Shown: in pieces, positions 1 to 8,710 of the stretch | How the letters are laid out: each line of letters starts with the position of its first letter | How positions within the stretch are numbered: position 1 is the stretch's first letter | NCBI GenBank assembly: GCA_041441915.1 | Contig: JASDRS010000025.1 | Span: 1-49,449, forward strand | Length of the DNA stretch: 49,449 nucleotides | Source of the DNA: UBA10365 sp041441915 | GTDB taxonomy: Bacteria; Pseudomonadota; Alphaproteobacteria; Rhodobacterales; Rhodobacteraceae | Direction of reading: 5' to 3' | Translations under genes and position numbers: made by a program | Notes under the pieces: model-generated | What the model saw: the letters and a program-made list of their open reading frames with translations, nothing else | Databases searched by the model: none | What the model was told of the DNA's origin: nothing

Positions 1-346
1 TTTTATCCTTTCGTTGTCTTGCGGCCGCATGCCCATTGTGGGGGCCACCTTGCTGTATCAGCAGATTGGCGGGGCGTTTTGCCCACTCTTGATGCAATCA
101 TCATTGAAAGATCGTAAGTAGGATTTACAAGGTAAGAAAGGTATTCGATCAACCAATAGAATTTTGTTGCCCTTAAGCGGTGGAAATGCAGGCTCTAAAT
201 CCTTGAGGTAAAACCTATACTACGCATGGACAAGAAACATCATATTCCACACTTTTTTTTGGTCAATTGACGCCCTGCTATACTAAAACTTGGGACAATT
301 AGTATGAACAAACCAAATGTAGTAGAGGATACATCTAGTATATGGA
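1..346. other. Window-edge region without a confident gene
   Basis: A plus-strand frame open from base 2 runs to a TAG at 119-121 (39 residues, ending SSLKDRK). It could be the tail of a gene starting outside the window, but I do not recognise it. The rest is AT-rich. TATACT at 279-284 resembles a -10 box, but no well-spaced -35 accompanies it. A 28-codon ORF at 304-390 has no recognisable content. The region probably contains decayed sequence upstream of the MFS remnant that follows. Confidence 0.3.
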
Positions 347-574
347 TTGAACTCTCTGGCAGAGATGTCGCGTTTGGCGGCTCCCCCTAACCGCGCCCGC
401 GCTGTGGCGAACACGACAATGTTGAGTTATTTTGGATTTTTCTTCGGCCCGCCTTTCATAGGATTGGTTGCCCATGAATTTAGCCTGCGCTCAGTCTATT
501 TTTCCATGGCGCTTGCGCTTTTAATGGTTGTGCTTTTGGCACTTTGGTTGGCACGGCAGGGGAGAAAGTTTTAA
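347..574 (+). pseudogene. C-terminal remnant of an MFS transporter
   Basis: The 75-residue frame carries two hydrophobic segments around GFFFGPPFIGLVA and a leucine-rich stretch ending in LARQGRKF. This matches the last two or so membrane helices of a YbjJ-like major facilitator protein (family pattern of a small-residue loop, then GxLxGPPLIGF). An intact MFS protein has about 400 residues and 12 helices; nothing upstream in any frame supplies the rest. The only available start is TTG, with no ribosome binding site. Its TAA overlaps the stop of the convergent lldD-like gene. I call it a remnant rather than a functional gene; the exact MFS subfamily is uncertain. Confidence 0.6.
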
Positions 575-1734
575 AGCCAGTCACCTTCAAAATCACGCGG
601 AATCAACAGATTATGCCGCCCAAGATTATTCACTGACTTCTCACCACAAAGCGCCATTGTGATATCAAGTTCTTTATGAATAAGTTCTAGAGCCTTGGCC
701 ACGCCCGCCTGCCCCATAGCACCCAAGCCATAGATAAAAGAACGCCCTATGTAGGTACTTTTTGCACCTAAGGAAAGCGCCTTAAGTACATCTTGGCCCG
801 AGCGAATACCGCTGTCGAAATGTACTTCCACCTGATTATTTACAGCGCTCAAAACGCTCGGCAACATCCGGATAGAGGATGATGCTCCGTCTAATTGTCG
901 CCCCCCATGATTAGACACAATGATCGCGTCTGCGCCAAAATTGGCGGCGCGCTTGGCATCGTCGGGGTCATTGATGCCTTTCAGAATGAGTTTTCCACCC
1001 CATTGGTCACGGATTTTGGCAATTTTTGTCCAATCAAGTTGGGGGTCAAACTGCTCGGCCGTCCAAGACATGAGCGACGACATATCCGCCACTCCCTTGG
1101 CATGGCCCACGATATTACCAAAAACATGCCGCCGCGTGCCCGCCATACCTAAAGCCCAACGCGGCTTTGTAGCAATATTTATTAGGTTCTTAATCGAAAG
1201 CCGTGGTGGGGCACTTAGATCATTTTTTAAGTCCTTGTGGCGCTGACCCAAAATTTGCAAATCCAACGTCAGGACCAGCGTTGTCACACCTGCAAGCCTT
1301 GCACGTTCCAAAATGTCCGAAATAAAATCTTGGTCCTTCATCACATAAAGCTGAAACCAAAAGGGCGCTTTGGTGTGGGTTGCAATATCTTCGAGTGAAC
1401 ATATCGACATCGTCGATAGGGTAAAGGGCACGCCAAATTCATTCGCCGCTCGGGCGGCCTTAATCTCGCCGTTGGCGCACTGCATACCTAACATACCGAC
1501 GGGAGCCAAGGCCACGGGCATGGCAACCTCTTGTCCAACCATTTGGGTTTTAGTACTGCGTCCAAAAATATCAACTGCCACCTTTTGGCGCAATCGTAGT
1601 TTGGAAAAATCAGTTGTATTGTCACGAAAGGTCTGTTCCGTGTAGCTGCCACTTTCCGTATAGTCATAAAACATTCTTGGCACGCGCTTTTGATAAAGGC
1701 GCTTAAGGTCGTCAATGCAGGTTACAACGGCCAT
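571..1734 (-). CDS. lldD: FMN-dependent alpha-hydroxy-acid dehydrogenase (L-lactate dehydrogenase-like)
   Basis: A 387-residue TIM-barrel flavoprotein of the LldD / glycolate oxidase family, which oxidises L-2-hydroxy acids such as L-lactate to 2-oxo acids and passes electrons to quinone or oxygen. Visible family residues are Tyr24 near the N-terminus, QLY (Tyr130), Asp158 and Arg165 in the LTLDLQILGQR strand, Lys252, the catalytic His276 and Arg279 in SNHGGRQLDG, and the FMN phosphate-binding DSGIRSG from residue 308. The length is normal. The ATG has an AGGGAT element about 9 bases upstream. It lies 59 bases downstream of trpA on the same strand, so read-through is possible but no functional link is evident. 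L-lactate is the likeliest substrate; related hydroxy acids cannot be excluded. Confidence 0.82.
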   Translation of the reverse strand: MAVVTCIDDLKRLYQKRVPRMFYDYTESGSYTEQTFRDNTTDFSKLRLRQKVAVDIFGRSTKTQMVGQEVAMPVALAPVGMLGMQCANGEIKAARAANEFGVPFTLSTMSICSLEDIATHTKAPFWFQLYVMKDQDFISDILERARLAGVTTLVLTLDLQILGQRHKDLKNDLSAPPRLSIKNLINIATKPRWALGMAGTRRHVFGNIVGHAKGVADMSSLMSWTAEQFDPQLDWTKIAKIRDQWGGKLILKGINDPDDAKRAANFGADAIIVSNHGGRQLDGASSSIRMLPSVLSAVNNQVEVHFDSGIRSGQDVLKALSLGAKSTYIGRSFIYGLGAMGQAGVAKALELIHKELDITMALCGEKSVNNLGRHNLLIPRDFEGDWL

Positions 1735-1793
1735 TATGGCAGATCCCTAAATAGTTGTAATTTTTTTACCTCTTTTTCAGGCGAAAGCAATTC

Positions 1794-2585
1794 CTAAGCG
1801 CGATGCGCACCTGCGGCCAACTCCCCGACGAAGTCCAAAATCTCGGCCACTGGGCGGCGTTCAGCAATTTTGGCAACAATCGCTGATCCTACCACACAGC
1901 CATCGGCCACGGCGGCAATCTCTTGTGCGGCGGCACCTGTGGTGATGCCAAAGCCCACTATCACCGGCAAATCGGTGCTGGCTTTAATACGGGTCACTTC
2001 CGGAGCTACATCGCTGGGCTTGGCTGCAGCAGCCCCAGTAATCCCAGTTATTGACACATAATAAACAAACCCCGAGGTATTTTGCAATACTTTTGGTAGA
2101 CGATTTGCATCGGTGGTAGGCGTCGATAAACGAATAAAATCCAACCCCACAGCCTTGGCAGGCAGGCAAAGTTCATTATCTTCTTCGGGCGGCAAGTCGA
2201 CCACGATCAAACCATCAATACCAGAAGCTTTGGCATCAGCCAAAAACTGTTCAACCCCATGCGAATAGATCGGATTATAATAGCCCATCAAAACAATGGG
2301 GGTTATGTCATCACTTTCGCGGAAATTAGCTGCCATTTTCAGTGTTTTATCCAAGGTCATGCCACCATCAAGCGCGCGCTGACCAGCAAGCTGGATAGTT
2401 AATCCATCAGCCATCGGATCAGTGAAAGGCATACCAAGTTCGATCACATCAACACCTGCCTCAGGCAATCCCCGCATCACGGCCATTGAGGTTTCAAGAT
2501 CTGTATCACCCCCCATAATGTAGGCGACAAAGGCCTTTTTATTTTGGGCTTTCAGGGAAGCGAATTTGGCATCAATTCTGGACAT
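1794..2585 (-). CDS. trpA: Tryptophan synthase alpha subunit
   Basis: Splits indole-3-glycerol phosphate into indole and glyceraldehyde 3-phosphate; indole is channelled to TrpB in the alpha2beta2 complex. The 263-residue TIM barrel has the catalytic pair at exactly the E. coli positions, Glu49 in VIELG and Asp60 in DPMADG, plus phosphate-binding loops GFGI and GSAIV near the C-terminus. No trpB lies next to it. trpF is on the same strand about 4.7 kb away in another transcription unit. trpA is divergent from ychF across about 200 bases of AT-rich DNA that should hold both promoters. Confidence 0.96.
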   Translation of the reverse strand: MSRIDAKFASLKAQNKKAFVAYIMGGDTDLETSMAVMRGLPEAGVDVIELGMPFTDPMADGLTIQLAGQRALDGGMTLDKTLKMAANFRESDDITPIVLMGYYNPIYSHGVEQFLADAKASGIDGLIVVDLPPEEDNELCLPAKAVGLDFIRLSTPTTDANRLPKVLQNTSGFVYYVSITGITGAAAAKPSDVAPEVTRIKASTDLPVIVGFGITTGAAAQEIAAVADGCVVGSAIVAKIAERRPVAEILDFVGELAAGAHRA

Positions 2586-2785
2586 CCGGGCACTTTCATT
2601 TTGTCCTTAGGGTTTGCGACATGGGCCACAGAAAATCAATCTCTTAGTTCAAGTTAATAGGTCTAACCTTACCAGATTTACCAAATTTATTAAATTACTA
2701 CAAAAATTTCTCTAACAGCGCACGCCGCTTGAAAAGATGGGCCCCACCCGATATGAGCAGCGCAAGCAATCAAAGGATGGCTAAT

Positions 2786-3886
2786 ATGGGCTTTAAAATG
2801 GGAATTGTAGGTTTGCCAAATGTGGGAAAATCAACCTTGTTCAACGCGCTAACTGGAACCGCGGCCGCGCAAGCCGCCAATTTTCCTTTTTGTACGATTG
2901 AGCCTAATCTAGGCGATGTGGCTGTGCCTGACGCAAGGCTTGAAGCATTGGCCGCTATTGCGGGTTCAAAACAAATAATCCCCACGCGTATGACTTTTGT
3001 CGATATCGCTGGCCTGGTGCGCGGAGCATCTAAAGGTGAGGGCCTAGGCAATCAGTTTTTGGCCAATATTCGCGAATGTGACGCAATAGCCCATGTGCTG
3101 CGCTGCTTCGAGGATGGTGACATTACCCATGTCGATGGCCGCATTGACCCCGTGGCTGACGCTGAGACTATTGAAACCGAACTGATGCTTGCTGATCTGG
3201 AGAGTGTAGAACGTCGACTAACTAATCTTACCCGCAAATTGCGTGGCGCGGCCGACAAAGACAGCGCCGACCAAGACCGTCTGCTTCGCATGGCGCAAAC
3301 TTCTTTGGAAGCAGGACACCCCACACGCACCTTGGCCATTGCAGACGGTGACCAACGCATCTGGCAAATGTTGCAGCTTTTGAGCTCAAAACCCGTGCTT
3401 TATGTATGTAATGTTGAAGAATCTTGTGCTGCCAATGGCAATAGCCAATCAGAACGTGTGGCGAAAATGGCGGTGAGCCAAGGTGCAGGGTCGGTGATTA
3501 TCTCAGCACGCATTGAAGAAGAAATCAGCCAACTGCCTTCCGAAGAATCTGACATGTTCTTAGAAGAAATGGGACTGGACGAAGCAGGCTTAGATCGTCT
3601 GATCCGCGCTGGATATCAGCTTTTACGTCTGGTCACCTATTTCACCGTGGGCCCAAAAGAGGCCCGCGCTTGGACAATCACGACGGGTATGCTGGCCCCC
3701 CAAGCCGCAGGTGTGATACATGGCGATTTTGAAAAAGGGTTCATCCGCTCCGAAACTATTGCCTTTGAGGATTATATCAAAGGTAAAGGTGAAGCTGGAG
3801 CGAAAGAGGCTGGAAAATTTCGAGTAGAAGGCAAAACATACGAAGTTAAAGATGGAGATGTTTTGCATTTCCTATTCTCGGGTTGA
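2786..3886 (+). CDS. ychF: Redox-regulated ATPase YchF (OLA1 family)
   Basis: Obg-related P-loop protein that binds ribosomes and, in this family, prefers ATP to GTP. With the chosen start it has 366 residues, close to the 363 of E. coli YchF. The P-loop GLPNVGKST is near the N-terminus, the DIAGL switch follows, and the base-recognition motif is NVEE (NxxE) instead of the NKxD of true GTPases. A His in AHVLRCFED matches the conserved catalytic His. The C-terminal TGS domain includes FTVGPKEARAWTI and ends near KDGDVLHFLFSG. The frame is open 19 codons further upstream, but AAAGGA at 2772-2777 is 8 bases before the ATG at 2786, and homologues begin with MGFKMGIVGLPN, so that start is preferred. 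Confidence 0.95.
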   Translation: MGFKMGIVGLPNVGKSTLFNALTGTAAAQAANFPFCTIEPNLGDVAVPDARLEALAAIAGSKQIIPTRMTFVDIAGLVRGASKGEGLGNQFLANIRECDAIAHVLRCFEDGDITHVDGRIDPVADAETIETELMLADLESVERRLTNLTRKLRGAADKDSADQDRLLRMAQTSLEAGHPTRTLAIADGDQRIWQMLQLLSSKPVLYVCNVEESCAANGNSQSERVAKMAVSQGAGSVIISARIEEEISQLPSEESDMFLEEMGLDEAGLDRLIRAGYQLLRLVTYFTVGPKEARAWTITTGMLAPQAAGVIHGDFEKGFIRSETIAFEDYIKGKGEAGAKEAGKFRVEGKTYEVKDGDVLHFLFSG

Positions 3887-3890
3887 TCAA

Positions 3891-5267
3891 ATGCGCTTGG
3901 GCGATATTTCTTTTTGGTATAACGACATTGGCAGTCTGCCGAGTAAACGCGCTTTTATGCCAGGAGATGCCTCTGCCGAGGTTTGCATAATTGGCGCGGG
4001 ATACACTGGCCTTTGGACCGCCTATTATTTAAAGGCGCTCGCACCTGATTTAGATGTAGCAATACTGGAGAGTGAATTCGCAGGCTTTGGGGCCTCTGGG
4101 CGCAATGGCGGTTGGCTGACAGGTGGCTTTGCTTGGAACCATAAAACCTATTTAAAAAATGGCTCAGTGCAAGATGTGAAAAATTTGGTGCATCATATGG
4201 GCAACACAGTTGACGAGATTTTGCGTGTGGCTGCCGTTGAGGAGATTGATGCAGATATTCTGCTTACTGATGAGCTGTTGGTCGCCACCAATCCCGCCCA
4301 ATTGGCACGAATGCACAGCGAAGTGGCGTATCGACAAAAATGGGGGGAAGCCGCGCCGCGCGTATATTCAATTAGCGCCGAAGAAGCTCGAGCACGCGTG
4401 AATATCCCAAATGTTCTGGGCGCGATGATTGTAAGTAATGTGGCCCGCATCCAGCCAGCAAAATTGGTGCAAGGGCTGGCCCGTGTAGTCGAGAACAAGG
4501 GTGTACGTATCTACGAGGCGACCAAAGTCATTGATATGTCCCAGGGGTTGGTCACAACAAATCGCGGACAAATGCGCGCCCCCATCATTTTGCGCGCCAC
4601 CGAGGGTTTTACCACAAAAATCAACGGCCTTAAACGCAATTTACTACCGCTCAATTCGGCACAAATCGTGACAGAAGTCTTGCCACAATTAATTTGGGAT
4701 CAAATTGGTTGGAAGGGCCATGAAATTCTGGGTGATTTTAACAATGCCTATTGCTATTGCCAACGCACGCGAGAAGGTCGCCTTATGGTCGGGGGGCGGG
4801 GAGTGCCTTACCGCTTTGGGTCAGATATAGATCAAAATGGTATGCCCAACGCAGAAACTGTGCGGCGCCTAACGGCGATTTTGTACGAGCATTTTCCTGC
4901 AGCGCGCGATTTTAAAATTGAACATGCCTGGTGTGGAGTATTGGGCGTGCCACGCGATTGGTGTGCAAGCGTTGGCCTAGATCCGGTAACCAAAATTGGC
5001 TGGGCGGGCGGCTATGTGGGGGTTGGAGTGTCGACCTCAAACTTGGCTGGGCGGACCTTGGCCGATCTGGCCTTAGGGCGCGATACTGAGCTGACGTGTC
5101 TGCCTTGGGTCAACCATAAAGTGCGCAAATGGGAAGCCGAACCTCTTCGCTATCTTGGCGTCCATATGATGTACCGCTTGTTGAGTTTGGCCGACCGACA
5201 AGAGGCCAAACACAAAGGGCCCCCATCGGCCTTTGGTCGATTTGCAAATTGGCTGATGGGCCGTTGA
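3891..5267 (+). CDS. FAD-dependent amine oxidase-like oxidoreductase (DAO / PuuB type)
   Basis: A 458-residue flavoprotein of the D-amino-acid oxidase superfamily, closest in feel to gamma-glutamylputrescine oxidase-like proteins. The Rossmann motif GAGYTG lies at residues 35-40, the acidic ribose-binding ILESE follows about 25 residues later, and the PuuB-like GFGASGRNGGW comes next. Near the C-terminus GWAGGYVGVGVS forms the second FAD-contact region. Such enzymes oxidise secondary or primary amines; the substrate here is unknown. The ATG at 3891 starts 4 bases after the ychF stop, so the two genes are probably co-transcribed. An in-frame ATG at 3852 would overlap ychF and is less likely. 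It converges on the LysR gene with a 3-base gap. Confidence 0.75.
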   Translation: MRLGDISFWYNDIGSLPSKRAFMPGDASAEVCIIGAGYTGLWTAYYLKALAPDLDVAILESEFAGFGASGRNGGWLTGGFAWNHKTYLKNGSVQDVKNLVHHMGNTVDEILRVAAVEEIDADILLTDELLVATNPAQLARMHSEVAYRQKWGEAAPRVYSISAEEARARVNIPNVLGAMIVSNVARIQPAKLVQGLARVVENKGVRIYEATKVIDMSQGLVTTNRGQMRAPIILRATEGFTTKINGLKRNLLPLNSAQIVTEVLPQLIWDQIGWKGHEILGDFNNAYCYCQRTREGRLMVGGRGVPYRFGSDIDQNGMPNAETVRRLTAILYEHFPAARDFKIEHAWCGVLGVPRDWCASVGLDPVTKIGWAGGYVGVGVSTSNLAGRTLADLALGRDTELTCLPWVNHKVRKWEAEPLRYLGVHMMYRLLSLADRQEAKHKGPPSAFGRFANWLMGR

Positions 5268-5270
5268 AAA

Positions 5271-6194
5271 TTATACCAATTTAAGTGGCGCAGATATGTG
5301 CGCGATTTTGGTTATCAGCGCACGGAATTGGTCAAGTTCTTCCGAAATATCACCACCGTGTGGATTTGTTTTTTTGCGCAGCAAAAACATTGGTGCGCTG
5401 ATAATTGGCCCTTTATCACGCAATTGTACCAATTTTCCTTGATCAATTTGGGCGGAAACTAAAGCGCGGCTTACAAACCACAACACCTCGGGCTGTTGTA
5501 CAAGGACCTCGCCCGTTGATATCACGGATGTTTCTAAAATTGTAGCATTCAGGGTTCGTTTTAAGCCTGCGAGATACCTATCAACTTCAACTCGGGCAAA
5601 ATCTTTCGCACAAGGCAGAATGAAGCGTGCCTCAGCAAGCGCCTGAACATAGGGAAGAGCAACCAATTTGCTTAGCGGGTCAGTCACGACCACGATCTCT
5701 TCATCATAAAGAGCTTCGCTCTCAAACTGCCGCGAATGAGGAGTGCAAGCGCCACAAATCACAAGATCAAGCTCTTGCGCGGCCAGGGCACTGTGAAGTT
5801 GACCCTGCGGAGCTTCAACCAATATCACCTGATGATTGGTGTTCATTTGAATAAAACTCTTAACCGCATCATTCAGAAATCGGCCCGCCAAGTTGGGTAA
5901 AGCCCCAATACGCAAGACTGAAAGGGGCCCACTTTGCGCGGCCCTAACAGCATTTTCAAGGTTCTTCAGACTTTGTGACGAATGGTGATGAAAGGCGCGG
6001 CCAGCATCAGTTAAAATCATCTTTCGGCCCTGCCTTAAAAACAGGACACATTCCAAAATAGTCTCAAGTTCGGCTAAGGACCGGGACAAAGCGGGCTGAC
6101 TAACTTTTTCAGTTTTGGCGACTGACGTTAAACTGCCTGCTGAAACAATGGCGTCAAATATTCTTAAGTGGCGCAGTTTAATTTCCGTCGTCAT
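5271..6194 (-). CDS. LysR-family transcriptional regulator
   Basis: A roughly 307-residue regulator. The N-terminal winged helix-turn-helix is in LRHLRIFDAIVSAGSLTSVA...SQPALSRSLAELE, followed by a linker helix and an effector-binding domain with alternating strands (VLRIGALPNLAG, LDLVICGA, EIVVVTDPLS). An in-frame TTG at 6209 precedes the chosen ATG; neither has a strong ribosome binding site, so the start is uncertain by five codons. The region after it encodes AzlD/AzlC on the same strand. The FAD oxidoreductase is convergent, so the target is not obvious from divergence. The effector is unknown. Confidence 0.85.
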   Translation of the reverse strand: MTTEIKLRHLRIFDAIVSAGSLTSVAKTEKVSQPALSRSLAELETILECVLFLRQGRKMILTDAGRAFHHHSSQSLKNLENAVRAAQSGPLSVLRIGALPNLAGRFLNDAVKSFIQMNTNHQVILVEAPQGQLHSALAAQELDLVICGACTPHSRQFESEALYDEEIVVVTDPLSKLVALPYVQALAEARFILPCAKDFARVEVDRYLAGLKRTLNATILETSVISTGEVLVQQPEVLWFVSRALVSAQIDQGKLVQLRDKGPIISAPMFLLRKKTNPHGGDISEELDQFRALITKIAHISAPLKLV

Positions 6195-6233
6195 TTCATT
6201 AACTTTCAAAATAAATGAGGCGTAAATTTAAGT

Positions 6234-6560
6234 CTAAAATGCGGGCATCTCTGATACAAAGCCATAAATCGCCGCACCTACTATTGTTGCTATGATTGTA
6301 GAGTTCTTCCACCAATATATACCAATTACGGTAACAATGCCGCAGAAAACTGAAAAATTTTGTACCCAGTTATCGCCAATCAACGGTATTATCGAGCCAA
6401 CAAAAAGTGTAGCAATCGCACTTGGCCCGGTCGCGATAAAAAATGCATTGAGAGTGGTATTTTCAGCACAGCGCCCAAAACCAAATTGAATCGGTAAAAA
6501 GCGAAAAGCCCATGTAAAGGCGCCAACGATCAGCACCAACGTCAAAAGGTCAAGTTTCAA
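6234..6560 (-). CDS. azlD: AzlD-family branched-chain amino acid exporter subunit
   Basis: A small hydrophobic protein of 108 residues with about four membrane segments (LVLIVGAFTWAFRFLPI, FFIATGPSAIATLFVGS, FSVFCGIVTVIGIYW, TIIATIVGAAIYGFVS). AzlD is the small partner of AzlC; together they form a two-subunit exporter of branched-chain or other amino acids. The start codon is TTG, supported by a strong GGAGGT just upstream and by an 11-base overlap with the end of azlC, which implies translational coupling. It is the last gene of the minus-strand operon, and a short AT-rich gap separates it from the LysR gene. Confidence 0.85.
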   Translation of the reverse strand: MKLDLLTLVLIVGAFTWAFRFLPIQFGFGRCAENTTLNAFFIATGPSAIATLFVGSIIPLIGDNWVQNFSVFCGIVTVIGIYWWKNSTIIATIVGAAIYGFVSEMPAF

Positions 6561-7266
6561 GCTTTACCTCCGGTCTCGCCAAATGGCGCCATGCGCCAAA
6601 ACTGGCACCAGAAAACATGCCTAATAAAAGCCCCACTGTGGGCGAGCCAATGAGCGTACCAAGCACCGCCATTAGCACAGAGAGGGCAATCACTGGCATC
6701 TGCGCACGACCCAAAATTGACAACAACAGGGCCAAGAACAAGGCAGGCAGCATAAAGCCCAAGGCAGCATCTAACATAGGCGAAAATTGCAGTGCCTCAG
6801 CTCCAGCCAGCGCCCCTGCGACCGTGCCTGATAGCCAGGCGCTATAAGCCGCAATACCAATGCCAAACATATAACTTTCCGCAAACAGCATTTTTCCTTT
6901 GGCAATTTCAGCGGTAGACGCAGCAAAAACTTCATCGGTCAGGCCAAAGGCCCAAGCCCAGGCCCAACGGAGCCTACTAGTAAAATTCGCTTGCCTCAAA
7001 AGAGCTGGCCCATAAAGCACATGGCGCAGGTTCAACGCCACAAGCATGATAGCGCTTAGGGGCAATGAGGCCCCACTTGCCAAAAGTGCCAGCATCAAAA
7101 ACTGCGCTGCCCCAGCGTAGATAATCAGCGACACCATAAAAATCTCGGTACCGCTTAGGCCCAGTTTACTGGCTGCCACGCCAAACGAAAAGGCGATGGG
7201 AATATACCCTGCCGCAATGGGCAAGCCGTCCCAAAGTCCCAATAAAAATGGCGCACGCAAACTCAT
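6550..7266 (-). CDS. azlC: AzlC-family amino acid exporter, large subunit
   Basis: 238 residues with about six to eight membrane helices and the family's N-terminal pattern GLWDGLPIAAGYIPIAFSFG, followed by GLSGTEIFMVSLIIYAGAAQFL and LNLRHVLYGPALL. AzlC pairs with AzlD in export of branched-chain amino acids (B. subtilis azaleucine resistance; YgaZH in E. coli exports valine). The ATG overlaps the trpF stop by ATGA, so it is translated in the same operon as trpF. Substrate specificity cannot be read from sequence; coupling to a tryptophan gene may be only positional. Confidence 0.88.
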   Translation of the reverse strand: MSLRAPFLLGLWDGLPIAAGYIPIAFSFGVAASKLGLSGTEIFMVSLIIYAGAAQFLMLALLASGASLPLSAIMLVALNLRHVLYGPALLRQANFTSRLRWAWAWAFGLTDEVFAASTAEIAKGKMLFAESYMFGIGIAAYSAWLSGTVAGALAGAEALQFSPMLDAALGFMLPALFLALLLSILGRAQMPVIALSVLMAVLGTLIGSPTVGLLLGMFSGASFGAWRHLARPEVKLET

Positions 7267-7907
7267 GAATCTTTAAGTGCTGTAACAAAATCTAGCATTT
7301 GGATAGGGTCTTTCAGACCAACACAGCTTTCAACACCCGAGGATACATCAACTTGCCGCGCCTTGGTAAGCGCCGCCGCTTGGGCAACATTTTGAGATGT
7401 AAGGCCCCCTGCCAACATCCAAGGTTTAATCCAATGCAGCTGGACCAGCAACCGCCAATCAAATGACAAACCATTGCCGCCGGGCAATGCAGCGTCGTTC
7501 GTAGGCTTGGCATCGATCAGAATTTGATCGCTGACCACCGAATAATCCAAAATTTGCGCCAAATCATCCGCATCTGCAACACCAATAGCCTTCATGATCG
7601 GAAGGCCAGTTCTAGCACGAATTTCGGCCACCCGAGCGGGGCTTTCGTGGCCGTGTAGCTGCAAAATATCAATCGGCAAGCGCGCCGTCATGGCGTCAAG
7701 CGTTGCATCATCAGGATCGACCACCAAGGCCACTTTTGCCAAGCCCAAAGGGGCGGCAAGCATCAAATTTAGGGCTTGATCTAAAATTAGATGGCGGGGT
7801 GATTTTTCAAAAAATACAAAACCCGCATAGGAGGCCCCCACATTTGCGGCAACCTCAACATCCTGCAAATTGCGCAGACCACAGAATTTCACCTGAACTT
7901 GGCCCAT
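7263..7907 (-). CDS. trpF: Phosphoribosylanthranilate isomerase
   Basis: Amadori rearrangement of N-(5'-phosphoribosyl)anthranilate to CdRP, third step of tryptophan synthesis. The 214-residue TIM barrel has the general base Cys9 in KFCGL and the general acid Asp in ILIDAKP, plus phosphate-binding segments MLAGGLTSQN and DVSSGVES. The start ATG follows the lapA TAG directly and the stop overlaps the azlC start by four bases, so the gene sits inside a tight operon. In many Rhodobacterales trpB follows trpF; here that place is taken by azlC and azlD. Confidence 0.95.
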   Translation of the reverse strand: MGQVQVKFCGLRNLQDVEVAANVGASYAGFVFFEKSPRHLILDQALNLMLAAPLGLAKVALVVDPDDATLDAMTARLPIDILQLHGHESPARVAEIRARTGLPIMKAIGVADADDLAQILDYSVVSDQILIDAKPTNDAALPGGNGLSFDWRLLVQLHWIKPWMLAGGLTSQNVAQAAALTKARQVDVSSGVESCVGLKDPIQMLDFVTALKDS

Positions 7908-8267
7908 CTATTTCTTTTCTGTCGCTTCAATTAGGGCAATAATATCATCACCCCGTTTTGCATCTTTGCCACGCAGAATTTGCATTTCGCGGTGAAGGTT
8001 TTTGACTTCGCACTTTTGCAAAAGCGCAGTGGCTCGCACCGAATGAGCACGCAACCATTCCAAAAAAAATCCGACCATCACACCAACCAGAATGCCTGCA
8101 AACAGCACCAAAAATAGAGGTGCGTCAAACGCGGCTGATATATTTAAAAATACGGCGAGATCTTCAGGCATTAGATACAATGTCACAACATTACGATTCG
8201 CCAAGGCCATAAGGACCAATGCCACCGCTGCGCAAAATGCTGAGACCAATTTCAGCCAACGGACCAT
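7908..8267 (-). CDS. lapA: LapA-domain membrane protein
   Basis: 119 residues with the layout of LapA (formerly DUF1049/YciS): a membrane helix at about residues 5-23, a short periplasmic loop, a second helix at about 45-68 (APLFLVLFAGILVGVMVGFFLEWL), then a cytoplasmic charged helical tail rich in Lys/Glu. In E. coli LapA works with LapB in control of lipopolysaccharide synthesis; no lapB is in this window. It is 19 bases after ihfB and abuts trpF. The identification rests on topology and on the ihfB-lapA synteny that is common in proteobacteria. Confidence 0.8.
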   Translation of the reverse strand: MVRWLKLVSAFCAAVALVLMALANRNVVTLYLMPEDLAVFLNISAAFDAPLFLVLFAGILVGVMVGFFLEWLRAHSVRATALLQKCEVKNLHREMQILRGKDAKRGDDIIALIEATEKK

Positions 8268-8286
8268 ATGCCAGAGATCCTTTAAA

Positions 8287-8568
8287 TTACTTGCCGTTCA
8301 AACGATCTCGCAACAATTTTCCCGTTTTGAAAAATGGTACTTTTTTATTGGATACTTTTACCGATTCGCCTGTACGCGGATTGCGGCCAATCCTTGCCTT
8401 CCGAAATTTCACCGAAAAAGCACCGAAGCCACGCAACTCGACACGCTCGCCCTTGGCCAATGCATCAATAATTTCATCAAATACGATGTTCACCACTCGT
8501 TCCACATGGCGCTGGGTTAAATGAAGGTTTTCATCTGCAATTTTTTGTATCAATTCCGAACGGATCAT
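8287..8568 (-). CDS. ihfB: Integration host factor subunit beta
   Basis: 93-residue DNA-bending protein of the HU/IHF family that pairs with IhfA. Visible features are N-terminal helices MIRSELIQKIADEN and VVNIVFDEIIDALAKG, the strand RVELRGFGAFSV, and the DNA-inserting arm with GRNPRTGE followed by PFFKTGKLLRDRLN. The frame is open nine codons further upstream, but GAGGAGG lies 8 bases before this ATG and homologues start with MIRSEL. It follows rpsA after a hairpin, in the aroA-cmk-rpsA-ihfB order conserved across proteobacteria. Confidence 0.96.
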   Translation of the reverse strand: MIRSELIQKIADENLHLTQRHVERVVNIVFDEIIDALAKGERVELRGFGAFSVKFRKARIGRNPRTGESVKVSNKKVPFFKTGKLLRDRLNGK

Positions 8569-8688
8569 TCGAAGGGCCTCCTCAATGTCAAACATTGGAT
8601 ACTATTTTCTTCCATATGACTATAGGCAAAAAAAATATCCTGCAAACAATAAAAGCAAATAACTGCTCCTAAGCCACTGAAAAGCAAC

Positions 8689-8710
8689 AGGCCCCACAAA
8701 ATTGGGGCCT
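8689..8710 (-). terminator. Intrinsic terminator or attenuator after rpsA
   Basis: A perfect 7-bp inverted repeat, AGGCCCC at 8689-8695 and GGGGCCT at 8704-8710, with an 8-base loop. It lies 31 bases past the rpsA stop. On the minus strand the stem is followed by GTTGCTTTTC, a weak T-rich run, so termination may be partial. That would set a high rpsA to ihfB ratio while still letting ihfB-lapA-trpF be read through. Confidence 0.6.

Noticed and set aside
2729..2785. Longer YchF with 19 extra N-terminal residues
   Set aside because: The extension is not family-like, and the internal ATG has a good ribosome binding site.
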